Source of the DNA: Comamonadaceae bacterium
GTDB lineage: Bacteria > Pseudomonadota > Gammaproteobacteria > Burkholderiales > Burkholderiaceae_C
Direction: 5' to 3'
DNA: 8,057 nucleotides
Assembly (NCBI GenBank): GCA_021286965.1
Contig: JAJTBK010000083.1
Coordinates: 1-8,057 of the forward strand
The notes under the pieces were generated by a model, which made no database searches, had not been told where the DNA came from, and saw only the letters and a list, made by a program, of their open reading frames with translations. A program made the position numbers and the translations under genes. Positions within the stretch are counted from its first letter, which is position 1, and every line of letters starts with the position of its first letter. Positions 1-8,057 of the stretch are shown piece after piece.

Positions 1-395
1 AATGGCTGGTAGAGTTGCCACAACGTTTTTTGGCGCACGACATCCGAATGATAGCTAACGATACTGGGTTTTTTAATGTTTGCAGCAAAATGCAATAAAT
101 CCATGAAGGGCCATGGAAAATGGTAATGAATAATGTCGCACTGCTCTGCCAGGCGGCGAAATTTATAAAATACCCGGTGGGACAATCCAGTCGAGGCAAT
201 GTTCAGGGTTTCTTGTGAGCGATGCACCCAGTGCGAGCCAATGGGCAGGTGCCGGGGGCTTGGATTGGGACTGAGGGTCAAAACCTCGCTGTCGATCCCA
301 TGAATTTTGCAGCTTTGGCAAATTTGAAAAATGGCCTGCTCTACCCCACCCATGGTGTCGGGATAGTAGGTTTTATAAAAATGCAAAACCCGCAT
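1..395 (-). CDS. wbpZ: GT4-family glycosyltransferase, WbpZ-like, N-terminal part (runs off the left edge)
   Basis: An open frame starts at ATG 395-393 and stays open to base 1, giving 131 residues with no stop; the C-terminal two thirds lie outside the window. The N-terminus is a typical GT-B Rossmann start (MRVLHFYKTYYP) followed by GGVEQ at residues 16-20, then HYHFPWPFMDLL at 90-101 and SYHSD at 114-118, as in GT4 transferases. From memory it closely resembles P. aeruginosa WbpZ, which adds the first D-rhamnose (from GDP-D-Rha) to the lipid-linked primer in A-band synthesis. The start codon overlaps the wbpY stop by one base (TGATG), and AGGGAG lies 6 bases upstream, so the start is well supported and translation is probably coupled. 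The stretch is AT-rich for this window. The GT4 call is firm; the exact acceptor is inferred from gene order. Confidence 0.85.
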   Translation of the reverse strand, partial: MRVLHFYKTYYPDTMGGVEQAIFQICQSCKIHGIDSEVLTLSPNPSPRHLPIGSHWVHRSQETLNIASTGLSHRVFYKFRRLAEQCDIIHYHFPWPFMDLLHFAANIKKPSIVSYHSDVVRQKTLWQLYQP

Positions 396-1531
396 CACAT
401 GCTCCCTGCCTGGCGGTAGCCGGCCGCAGTGATTTGGGCGCAGCGCGCCCAGCTGAAATGGCGTGCACGCTCCAGTCCCATTGTTGCCAAGCGATGTTGC
501 AAGGGGGTGTCTTCGGCAATGGTGGCTAATGCATGGCTGCAGGCATCGACGTCGTCGGGCTCAACGTACAAGGCGGCTTCTGCTGCCACTTCCGGAATAG
601 CGCCACGGCGGCAGGTGATGACGGGGGTGGCACTGGCCATGGCTTCGAGCACGGGCAGGCCAAATCCTTCGTAGCGCGAGGGAAAGAGCAGGGCGCAGGC
701 ACCGGCCAGCAGCGCAGCCACGGTATCGTCGTCCTGGTAGCCGAGCGCACGCACCTGGCCGCTGGCGATGGCTTGCTCCAACGGGCGTGACCACTCAGCC
801 TGCCCCCAGCCGCGCAGTCCCACCAGCAGCAGAGGGTAGGCTTGCCGCATGGCAGGCGGCAATCGTAAATACGCACTGAGGGCCAGCAGTGTGTTTTTTC
901 GGGGTTCGAGCGTGCCGAGGCAAAGGAAATAGCGCCGCATGTGCAACTGCAACCGCTGCAGTTGGGGGCGTAATACTGCTGCACTCCGGGGGTGAAAGCG
1001 TGCGCTGCAGCCCAGGGGGGCGACACGTATTTTGTCGGCTGCGATGGCATAATGCCGGCGCGCCTCTTGGGCAATGAAGGCCGAATCTGTGAAGATGAGG
1101 CTCGATTGTGCCAAGGCCTTGGGTAGGCGACGTTCAATTTCCCGTAGCCGCTCGCGGGGTTGCGTTTGTGGATAATGCACGTGGGTCAAATCGTGCAGGG
1201 TCATGAGCGTGACACCATCAAAATCCAGGGGCCAGAGGCTGGGTTCATGGTAGACCGTGGATTTTAATTTTTTGACACCACTGCGAAAGCGTTGGTACAG
1301 CAAAAAACGGCGCATGGCATATGCGCCTGGCAAGTGTTTCCTCAGTATTGGCGCTATACCTTGTATGGCGTTTTGCACAGGCTGCGGAAAATCCTGGCGC
1401 CAGCGCCAACCGTCGAACAAATGGAGGGTGATGTCCTCCTCGGTTTGCAATGCATGTCCCAGTTGCAGGGCATATTCTCCAATGCCTGTGCGTGGTTGGC
1501 GCAGGATGCTGGCATTAAACGCGACATTCAT
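395..1531 (-). CDS. wbpY: GT4-family glycosyltransferase, WbpY-like (probable D-rhamnosyltransferase)
   Basis: This is a complete 378-residue GT-B transferase. The N-terminal domain has TGIGEY at residues 15-20 and HDLTHVHYP at 113-121. The C-terminal nucleotide-sugar domain has GTLEPRKN at 206-213 and FPSRYEGFGLPVLEA at 283-297, where E288 and E296 form the EX7E motif of retaining GT4 enzymes. There is no signal peptide or membrane helix, so it should act at the cytoplasmic face of the membrane. Length and order match P. aeruginosa WbpY, reported to add alpha-1,3-linked D-rhamnose to the growing A-band chain. The ATG at 1531 lies inside the 3' end of the upstream transferase (17-bp overlap) with no visible Shine-Dalgarno sequence, which suggests translational coupling. 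The frame and family are certain; linkage specificity is inferred. A mannosyltransferase of a related polymer is the main alternative. Confidence 0.9.
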   Translation of the reverse strand: MNVAFNASILRQPRTGIGEYALQLGHALQTEEDITLHLFDGWRWRQDFPQPVQNAIQGIAPILRKHLPGAYAMRRFLLYQRFRSGVKKLKSTVYHEPSLWPLDFDGVTLMTLHDLTHVHYPQTQPRERLREIERRLPKALAQSSLIFTDSAFIAQEARRHYAIAADKIRVAPLGCSARFHPRSAAVLRPQLQRLQLHMRRYFLCLGTLEPRKNTLLALSAYLRLPPAMRQAYPLLLVGLRGWGQAEWSRPLEQAIASGQVRALGYQDDDTVAALLAGACALLFPSRYEGFGLPVLEAMASATPVITCRRGAIPEVAAEAALYVEPDDVDACSHALATIAEDTPLQHRLATMGLERARHFSWARCAQITAAGYRQAGSM

Positions 1532-2918
1532 CGTGCAGCCGGGGAGAAGAAAGCACAGGGGTTGCGGTGATTGGTGCGGCGATATGCTGCTGTATTTTGT
1601 CTATCAACTGCTGTGAGGCCTGTTGCCAATTTATCCATTGCCAGTCTGTCAGGGAGCGGGGGGCGGGAAATTTTCCAGATTCTTCAAACTGGCGAACCAG
1701 GCGTGCCAATGTTTCCGGCTGTTCCAGGTCGAAATACACCATGCTGTCACCGCCAATTTCCCGGAATACGGGAATGTCGCTAGCCATGGCTGGCAAGCCG
1801 CGCTGCATGGCTTCCACCAGGGGCAAGCCAAAGCCTTCAACGTAGGAGGGAAATACCAGGGAACGTGCGTGGGTGTAGCAGTGTTCCAACTCCCGGTCGC
1901 TGAGGTCGTTGAACATGAACAACTTCTTTTGGAACTGGGGATGCTGCCGTATGCGTTCGATCAATTGCTCAGTTTTCCAGCCTATTTTGCCAACAAAGCA
2001 CAGGCACGCCTCGCTGTCTTCTGCCCAAACGCGTTCGAAGGCATCGAGCAGGTAGGCATGATTTTTACGCGGCTCGATGGTGCTCACCATGAGATAAACC
2101 GGGGCCTGCTTGCACATTTTGCGGACATCGCGTCGCACGACGATACCGGGGTCGGCCTGATCCAGATCGCTGCCGAGGTGAAAGTAGTCAAACCACCGCG
2201 TGGCTGCAGGCCCTGGCCCCAGGCGCAGGGCGACTTCGGTGCGTACTTGTTGTTCGATAGTGTGCGAAATGGCCATGAAGCCGTTAGCGGTTTGACTGAT
2301 CCAGGAGAACCATTGATCGAAGACGCGCACCAGGCCATCGTCGCAAAATTGTGGGTGCGTCAGGGGAATCAGGTCGTAGATCACTGAAATAATGTGCACA
2401 CCTTTTTTCTTCAGGCGCTCGGCAACCGAGAAAAAATCAGCGTGCCATGATGAATCGAGTAATACTAAGACATCGCCCGCCTGGCAGTTCATTTCGGTAA
2501 TGTGGAATTTATCGACGTACCGTAGGGAAATAAAGGAAAGTGTTTTTTGGGGTATGGAAATCCCAAACCCCAGGGCGCGACAAATTCCGGTGAGGGCTGC
2601 TCTAAGCACCGGGGATTGGTAAAAAATGCCATTGCGTTCACGCCGGGCACGGTAATTCCAAATGCGGTTGCGCAGGCGGCCCAGGCGGTCATGCTGTACC
2701 GAGAGCCAGTTTTGCAGACGTGTCCGCGCCGTACTGGGGCGCAGTGGGCGCAGTTGGTTGATGCGGTAAACCTTGTTGTTTTGCATCACCACGGGAATGC
2801 ATTCAGCCGCCGTTTGCACATCGGGCAGGTGGTTGATGACGTTGCGCACGACACGCTGGATACCAGAGTTGTCTTGCGGATGTTCGTAGACGTAAGTGCA
2901 TTCGATCAGCAAACGCAT
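1515..2918 (-). CDS. wbpX: GT4-family glycosyltransferase, WbpX-like (probable D-rhamnosyltransferase)
   Basis: This is a complete 467-residue transferase. It opens with MRLLIECTYVYEHP and NSGIQRVVRN (17-26), a variant of the N-terminal acceptor-side loop seen in the two neighbouring transferases. A long middle segment (about 55-125) is rich in Arg/Leu and weakly conserved. The GT4 C-terminal half has STIEPRKNH (279-287) and FPSYVEGFGLPLVEA (356-370), with E361/E369 as the EX7E pair. The last 20 or so residues (Ala/Pro/Thr/Ser-rich) look like a disordered tail and are encoded where the gene overlaps wbpY. P. aeruginosa WbpX, of similar length, is credited with the alpha-1,2 linkages of the A-band D-rhamnan. 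The start follows manC by 15 bp and lacks a clear ribosome-binding site. Composition is visibly less GC-rich than manC, gmd and rmd. The GT4 call is firm, the symbol probable. Confidence 0.88.
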   Translation of the reverse strand: MRLLIECTYVYEHPQDNSGIQRVVRNVINHLPDVQTAAECIPVVMQNNKVYRINQLRPLRPSTARTRLQNWLSVQHDRLGRLRNRIWNYRARRERNGIFYQSPVLRAALTGICRALGFGISIPQKTLSFISLRYVDKFHITEMNCQAGDVLVLLDSSWHADFFSVAERLKKKGVHIISVIYDLIPLTHPQFCDDGLVRVFDQWFSWISQTANGFMAISHTIEQQVRTEVALRLGPGPAATRWFDYFHLGSDLDQADPGIVVRRDVRKMCKQAPVYLMVSTIEPRKNHAYLLDAFERVWAEDSEACLCFVGKIGWKTEQLIERIRQHPQFQKKLFMFNDLSDRELEHCYTHARSLVFPSYVEGFGLPLVEAMQRGLPAMASDIPVFREIGGDSMVYFDLEQPETLARLVRQFEESGKFPAPRSLTDWQWINWQQASQQLIDKIQQHIAAPITATPVLSSPRLHDECRV

Positions 2919-2933
2919 AGTATTTTCGTCGTA

Positions 2934-4387
2934 TCAGGAGTTGGCGCGGCCATATTGGTCGTCAAAGCGGACGATGTCGTCTTCGCCCAGGTATTCGCCG
3001 CTTTGCACCTCGATGATGACGAGGTCGATGACACCGGGGTTTTCCAGGCGGTGGCGGTGGCCGGCGGGGATGAAGGTCGATTCGTTGGTGCTGACGAGGT
3101 GGGGTTCGGGGTTGCCGTTGACGATCCGGGCCATGCCCTGCACCACCACCCAGTGTTCGCTGCGGTGATGGTGCATCTGCAGCGACAGCGAGGCCCCGGG
3201 CTTGACCTTGATGCGCTTGATCTTGAAGCGCGGCCCTTCTTCAAGCACTGTGTAGCTGCCCCAGGGGCGGGTGACGGTGCGGTGCAGGCGGTAGGCCTCG
3301 TGCTGGCTGTGTTTGAGGCGTTTGGCCACCTCGCGCACGTCTTGTGCCCGGTCGGCGTGGGCGACGAGCAGGGCATCGGCGGTATCGACGATGACCAGGT
3401 TGTCCACGCCCACGGTGGCCACCAGCCGGTGCTCGGCCTGGATGTAGGTGTCGTGCGTGTCCACCAGTATGGCCTCGCCTTGTACCCGGTTGCGTTCGGC
3501 GTCGGTGGGTACCAGCTGCGCCAGTGCCGTCCAGGAGCCGATGTCGCTCCAATCAAAGCGGGCGGGTACCAGGGCGACCTGCTGTGAGCGCTCCATCAGG
3601 GCGTAGTCGATGGAAATGTCGGGCAGCTGGGTGAACGATGGCGGATGCAGCTCTTGCACGCGGGTACCGGCGTTGTCGTGCTCCGGGCTGTGCTGCATAC
3701 AGGTGTGCGCCTGGGCCAGGATGTCGGGGGCGTGGAGCTGCAGCTGCGCCAGCAGCGTGGCGGCGCTGAAGCAGAACATGCCCGAATTCCACAGAAAGCG
3801 TCCGCTGTCGAGGTACTGCTGGGCCGTGGCGGCGTCGGGTTTTTCGACAAAGCGCAGCACCTGGCGCCCGCCTTGCTCGTCCAGGCCAGTGCTGGTTTCG
3901 ATGTAGCCAAAGCCGGTTTCCGGGCCCGTGGGCTCGATGCCGTAGGTGACCAGGTAGCCCTGGCGGGCGAGCTGCGCGGCATGGGCGCTGGCCTGGCAGA
4001 ACGCGGCCAGATCGGCGATCAAGTGGTCGGCGGCCATGACCACCAGGATGGCATCGTCGCCATGCCGGGCTTGCACGGCCAAGGCGGCGCAGGCAATGGC
4101 AGCGGCGGTATTGCGGCCCACCGGTTCGAGCAGGAAGCAGGGCTGGTACTGTGCGCCCAGGTGGGCTTCCTGGAAATGGTCACGGCTGGCAAAGAAATGC
4201 TCGCGGTTCGTGACCGTAAGAATGTCGCCCCCGTCGGGCAGCAAGGCGGCGGCGCGCTGGTAGGTTTTGAGGAGCAGGGATTGGCCGTCGGGCAGGCGCA
4301 AGAAAGGTTTGGGATAGCCCTCGCGCGACACCGGCCACAGGCGCGTGCCGGCGCCGCCAGAGAGGATGACAGGGACGAGCGTGCCCA

Positions 4388-4388
<1 letters not shown>
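2934..4388 (-). CDS. manC: Bifunctional mannose-1-phosphate guanylyltransferase / mannose-6-phosphate isomerase
   Basis: This 484-residue enzyme makes GDP-mannose from mannose-1-P and GTP. The nucleotidyltransferase domain carries the pyrophosphorylase signature GGAGTRLWP (11-19), a conserved PK (26-27) and the FVEKP motif (180-184). The C-terminal cupin (about 365-475) is a type II phosphomannose isomerase with the metal-binding QMHHHRSEHW at 404-413, so the protein should also convert fructose-6-P to mannose-6-P. Length is as usual for the AlgA/ManC/WbpW family; wbpW is the name in the A-band cluster. The frame stays open upstream to 4598, but the start at 4388 is chosen because it begins the conserved beta strand, has AAGGAG 5 bases upstream, and overlaps the gmd stop by one base (TAATG). 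The phosphomannomutase needed between the two activities is not in the window. Confidence 0.96.
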
Positions 4389-6290
<1,902 letters not shown>

Positions 6291-6380
6291 AAGCCTGCTT
6301 CCACGAAGGCAGTCAGGGGGCGGCAGAGGGCGCGGGGCGGTAGCGGACGGGGCACGGTGGTTGTCTCCAGGGCTCGGGGT
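6291..6380 (-). other. C-rich, G-poor untranslated leader of the polysaccharide operon
   Basis: In the strand that would be transcribed into the rmd leader, I count 41 C and 19 G in the 80 bases from 6380 to 6301. Such C-over-G stretches are typical of Rho-loading (rut) sites, so the leader could serve Rho-dependent attenuation. No convincing riboswitch fold or small open reading frame with a good start was recognised. The regulatory role is inference from composition alone. Confidence 0.3.
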
Positions 6381-6398
6381 GGCAATTGTTGCATTGCC
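6381..6398. repeat. Short inverted repeat in the rmd upstream region
   Basis: GGCAAT and ATTGCC are perfect 6-base arms separated by six bases. The repeat sits between the larger dyad and the C-rich leader, so it would form a small hairpin in the leader RNA or act as a protein-binding half-site pair. It may be chance. Confidence 0.3.
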
Positions 6399-6420
6399 TT
6401 TGGCTGTTTTTATGCGCCAG

Positions 6421-6442
6421 AAACTTACAGGGCTGTAAGTTT
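6421..6442. promoter_or_regulatory. Perfect 10-bp dyad, candidate operator for the rmd operon
   Basis: Arms AAACTTACAG and CTGTAAGTTT flank a central GG, making a perfect two-fold symmetric 22-bp element that is AT-rich within a GC-rich region. The 2-base centre fits a dimeric repressor site (for example of the TetR type) better than an RNA hairpin. It lies about 6 bases downstream of the transcription start predicted from the -35/-10 pair at 6483-6455, where a bound repressor would block RNA polymerase. On the plus strand the arm runs into TTTTT and could act as a weak terminator, but there is no plus-strand gene to serve. The regulator is not in the window. Confidence 0.5.
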
Positions 6443-6454
6443 TTGGCAGGGCGC

Positions 6455-6483
6455 ATTCTTGGAGCCGGCCAGGAGGGCGTCAA
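6455..6483 (-). promoter_or_regulatory. Candidate sigma-70 promoter of the rmd-gmd-manC-wbpXYZ operon
   Basis: On the minus strand, TTGACG (6483-6478, five of six to the -35 consensus) is followed after exactly 17 bases by AAGAAT (6460-6455, four of six to the -10). The predicted start near 6448 gives a leader of about 160 bases before the rmd GTG. It lies downstream of the putative mmsB terminator, as a new operon promoter should. Match quality is moderate and was judged by eye. Confidence 0.35.
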
Positions 6484-6526
6484 GCGGGTTTGTGGGTGGG
6501 GTGCAAAACTTTTGAGGAAGTTCTCT

Positions 6527-6565
6527 AAATAAGGAAGAGGGCCGAGCGGCACACCGGCCCGGCCC
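6527..6565 (-). terminator. Rho-independent terminator after mmsB
   Basis: Starting 8 bases beyond the mmsB stop, the transcript can pair GGGCCG with CGGCCC (plus-strand 6560-6565 with 6539-6544), with an inner CGG/CCG stem closed by a TGTG loop, followed directly by the T-rich run TCTTCCTTATTT. This separates the catabolic block from the polysaccharide operon. The internal loop of 3 and 2 bases makes it slightly imperfect. Confidence 0.7.
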
Positions 6566-6572
6566 CCAGGGT

Positions 6573-7469
6573 TCAGGCGTGGCCCTGCACCAGTTTGATG
6601 ACACTGGAAAAATCTTCGCTGCCATGCCCGGCCAGGCTGTGCGCGGCGTACAGCGCGCGCGCCAGGCCGCCCAGCGGGGTGCTGGCGCGGGTGGCCAGGG
6701 CGCTTTCCTGCGCCAGGCCCAGGTCTTTGAGCATCAAATCGGTGCCAAAGCCGCCGCTGTAGCCTTTGCTGGCGGGGGCGTTTTCGTGCACGCCGGGGTA
6801 GGGGTTGTATTTTTCGAGGGCCCAGTTGCCGCCGGAGCTGCGGCGCATGATTTCGGCCAGCACCTGGGGGTCGAGGCCATGGGCCACGCCCAGGGCCATG
6901 GCTTCGCTGGTGCCGATCATGAGGATGGCGAGCAGCATGTTGTTGCAAATTTTCGCCGTCTGCCCAGCGCCGACCTCGCCCGCGTGGAAGATGTTGGCCC
7001 CCATTTTCTCCAGCACCGGGCGCGCGCGCTCCAGGTTGGGGGCGCTGGCGCCGACCATGAAGGTCAGCGTGCCAGCGACGGCGCCGCCCACGCCACCGGA
7101 GACAGGCGCGTCGATGAAGGCCAGACCGGCGGCCTGCGCCGCCTGTGCCACTTTTTGGCTGCTGGCAGCGGCGATGGTGGAGCTGTCGATCACCAGCGCG
7201 CCCCGGGCGATCTGTGTCAGCAGCCCCGGCTGCCCGCCCCGGCCGAGGTACAGCGCCTCGACGTGGGCGCTGGCGGGCAACATGCTGATGACCACATCCG
7301 CGCCTTGTACCGCCGCCTGCGCGCTGGTGGCCATCTGCAGGCCCTGGGCCTGCAGGGCGGCGCAGCTGTCGGGGTTGAGGTCAAACGCCTGCACGGCCAG
7401 GCCGGCTTTGTGCAGGTTCAGGGCCATGGGGCCGCCCATGTGGCCCAGTCCGATGAATGCGATGCGCAT
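6573..7469 (-). CDS. mmsB: 3-hydroxyisobutyrate dehydrogenase
   Basis: This 298-residue cytoplasmic enzyme oxidises 3-hydroxyisobutyrate to methylmalonate semialdehyde in valine catabolism. The beta-hydroxyacid dehydrogenase signature GLGHMGGPMALNL spans 7-19, and an aspartate at residue 30, ending the second Rossmann strand, suggests NAD rather than NADP. The substrate loop is DAPVSGG (120-126), the catalytic lysine is K173 in GQTAKICNN, and NWALEKYNPYPGV (215-227) and DLMLKDLGLA (244-253) complete the family pattern. The frame continues open upstream over the acyl-CoA dehydrogenase gene, but the start at 7469 is fixed by the conserved N-terminus and by GAGGAG six bases before it. The gene follows the acyl-CoA dehydrogenase by 106 bp and is probably co-transcribed with it. 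Other family members, such as tartronate semialdehyde reductase, are less likely in this context. Confidence 0.93.
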   Translation of the reverse strand: MRIAFIGLGHMGGPMALNLHKAGLAVQAFDLNPDSCAALQAQGLQMATSAQAAVQGADVVISMLPASAHVEALYLGRGGQPGLLTQIARGALVIDSSTIAAASSQKVAQAAQAAGLAFIDAPVSGGVGGAVAGTLTFMVGASAPNLERARPVLEKMGANIFHAGEVGAGQTAKICNNMLLAILMIGTSEAMALGVAHGLDPQVLAEIMRRSSGGNWALEKYNPYPGVHENAPASKGYSGGFGTDLMLKDLGLAQESALATRASTPLGGLARALYAAHSLAGHGSEDFSSVIKLVQGHA

Positions 7470-7475
7470 GGATGT

Positions 7476-7481
7476 CTCCTC
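7476..7481 (-). promoter_or_regulatory. Ribosome-binding site that sets the mmsB start
   Basis: GAGGAG lies six bases before ATG 7469. It decides against a much longer in-frame start near 8006, which would read through the acyl-CoA dehydrogenase gene in the wrong frame. Confidence 0.8.
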
Positions 7482-7503
7482 GGGTGGTGGTTGTGAATGT
7501 TTT

Positions 7504-7540
7504 TGGCTGCCAACGCTTGTCTGACAAGCGCGAGCAGCTA
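7504..7540. repeat. Intergenic palindromic repeat, probably the interspersed type common in Comamonadaceae
   Basis: CGCTTGT (7514-7520) and ACAAGCG (7524-7530) form a perfect 7-bp stem around CTG. A second outer pairing, GCTGC (7506-7510) with GCAGC (7534-7538), extends it into a longer interrupted cruciform, followed by TATTAAAAA. From memory, near-identical palindromes with an adjoining AGCTAT-plus-A-run occur many times between genes of Acidovorax, Rhodoferax and relatives. The stem has no T-run on the transcribed (minus) side, so it is not a standard terminator for the acyl-CoA dehydrogenase gene. Family membership of the repeat is recollection, not a search. Confidence 0.55.
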
Positions 7541-7575
7541 TTAAAAAGAGAGTGAAAAAGAGGAATAGGGGCTGC

Positions 7576-8057
7576 TCAGCGAATGGCGTCGGGCGCGTCG
7601 CCGTCCAACATGCGCCGGGCGATGATGACGCGCATGATCTCGTTCGTGCCCTCCAGAATCTGGTGCACGCGCGCGTCGCGCAGCAGGCGCTCCATGGGGT
7701 AATCGCGGATGTAGCCGTAGCCGCCGTGCAGCTGCAGCGCGTCGTTGACGATGGCAAAGCCGGCGTCGGTGGCAAAGCGCTTGGCCATGGCGCAGTAGGT
7801 GGAGGCATCGGGCGCACCAGCGTCGAGCTTGGCGGCCGCCAGGCGCACCATTTGGCGCGCAGCGACCAGCTCGGTGGCCATGTCGGCCAGCTTGAACTGC
7901 AGCGCCTGGAAGCTGGCGATGGGTTTGCCGAACTGCTTGCGGTCCTGCATGTACTGCTGCGCCTGCTTGAGCGCGCCCTGGGCCGCGCCCACCGAGCAGG
8001 TGGCAATGTTGATGCGCCCGCCGTCCAGGCCCTTCATGGCGATCTTGAAGCCTTCGC
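7576..8057 (-). CDS. Acyl-CoA dehydrogenase, probably isobutyryl-CoA dehydrogenase, C-terminal part (runs off the right edge)
   Basis: An open frame enters from the right edge and ends at TGA 7578-7576, giving 159 visible residues: the C-terminal alpha-helical domain of a flavin acyl-CoA dehydrogenase. Counting from the Met at 8037, KGLDGGRINIA is at 2-12, DRKQFG at 32-37, the FAD-contacting QLHGGYGY at 102-109, and ILEGTNE at 127-133, whose E129 aligns with the catalytic glutamate of the medium-chain/isobutyryl-CoA group. The wording of these motifs resembles ACAD8 (isobutyryl-CoA dehydrogenase), which makes methacrylyl-CoA in valine degradation. The neighbouring mmsB supports this, since it acts three steps later. 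The Met at 8037 is internal, not the real start. A short/branched-chain or isovaleryl-CoA dehydrogenase cannot be excluded from this fragment. Confidence 0.88.
   Translation of the reverse strand, partial: EGFKIAMKGLDGGRINIATCSVGAAQGALKQAQQYMQDRKQFGKPIASFQALQFKLADMATELVAARQMVRLAAAKLDAGAPDASTYCAMAKRFATDAGFAIVNDALQLHGGYGYIRDYPMERLLRDARVHQILEGTNEIMRVIIARRMLDGDAPDAIR

Noticed and set aside
2547..3587. Long plus-strand open frame of 346 codons antisense to manC and wbpX
   Set aside because: It mirrors the minus-strand codons of a GC-rich gene, has no recognisable motif or ribosome-binding site, and the opposite strand encodes a clear ManC.
6336..6344. GGCGGTAGC, identical to the core of the ops element used by RfaH in polysaccharide operons
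   Set aside because: It is on the plus strand, opposite to the operon, whereas ops works only in the transcribed orientation. The same 9-mer also occurs at 412-420 inside wbpY codons, so chance is likely.
6421..6447. The 22-bp dyad as a rho-independent terminator
   Set aside because: The stem is AT-rich with a 2- to 4-base loop, and the T-run follows it only on the plus strand, where no gene needs terminating.
6504..6514. Short dyad CAAAACTTTTG as a regulatory site
   Set aside because: It is only five bases per arm of simple A/T runs and easily arises by chance.
7470..8006. N-terminal extension of mmsB reading through the acyl-CoA dehydrogenase region
   Set aside because: The extension is an out-of-frame shadow with Ser/Arg/Pro-rich sequence; the dehydrogenase N-terminus and a good ribosome-binding site fix the start at 7469.

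Overview
This looks like a chromosomal window from a GC-rich betaproteobacterium, most likely Comamonadaceae/Burkholderiales. That placement rests on base composition, a valine-catabolism gene pair, and an intergenic palindrome of a type I recall as common in that family; no database search was run. Every convincing gene lies on the minus strand, so the text below follows transcription from high to low coordinates.

At 8057-6573 is a catabolic block. It holds the C-terminal part of an acyl-CoA dehydrogenase of the isobutyryl-CoA type, a short intergenic palindromic repeat, and a complete 3-hydroxyisobutyrate dehydrogenase (mmsB). Both enzymes fit valine degradation. The block appears to end at a rho-independent terminator just after mmsB.

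The spacer at 6572-6291 probably carries the control region of the next operon. It has a candidate sigma-70 promoter, a perfect AT-rich dyad immediately downstream of the predicted transcription start, a smaller inverted repeat, and a C-rich, G-poor leader.

From 6290 to beyond the left edge runs a tightly packed six-gene polysaccharide operon: rmd, gmd, manC, then three GT4-type glycosyltransferases matching wbpX, wbpY and wbpZ. The last is cut by the window edge. Gene content and order follow the Pseudomonas aeruginosa A-band (common polysaccharide antigen) cluster, which makes and polymerises GDP-D-rhamnose into a D-rhamnan. ManC supplies GDP-mannose, Gmd and Rmd convert it to GDP-D-rhamnose, and the three transferases would build the chain on the inner face of the cytoplasmic membrane.

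Two things depart from the Pseudomonas arrangement as I recall it. The ABC exporter genes wzm/wzt, which there sit between wbpW and wbpX, are absent from that junction, which here is only 15 bp. Base composition also steps down at the same junction, from GC-rich sugar-nucleotide genes to clearly less GC-rich transferases. I see no CRISPR array, tRNA, rRNA, insertion sequence or defence system, and nothing that amounts to an entirely unknown system. The most interesting content is the rearranged, compositionally mosaic D-rhamnan operon and its putative operator region.
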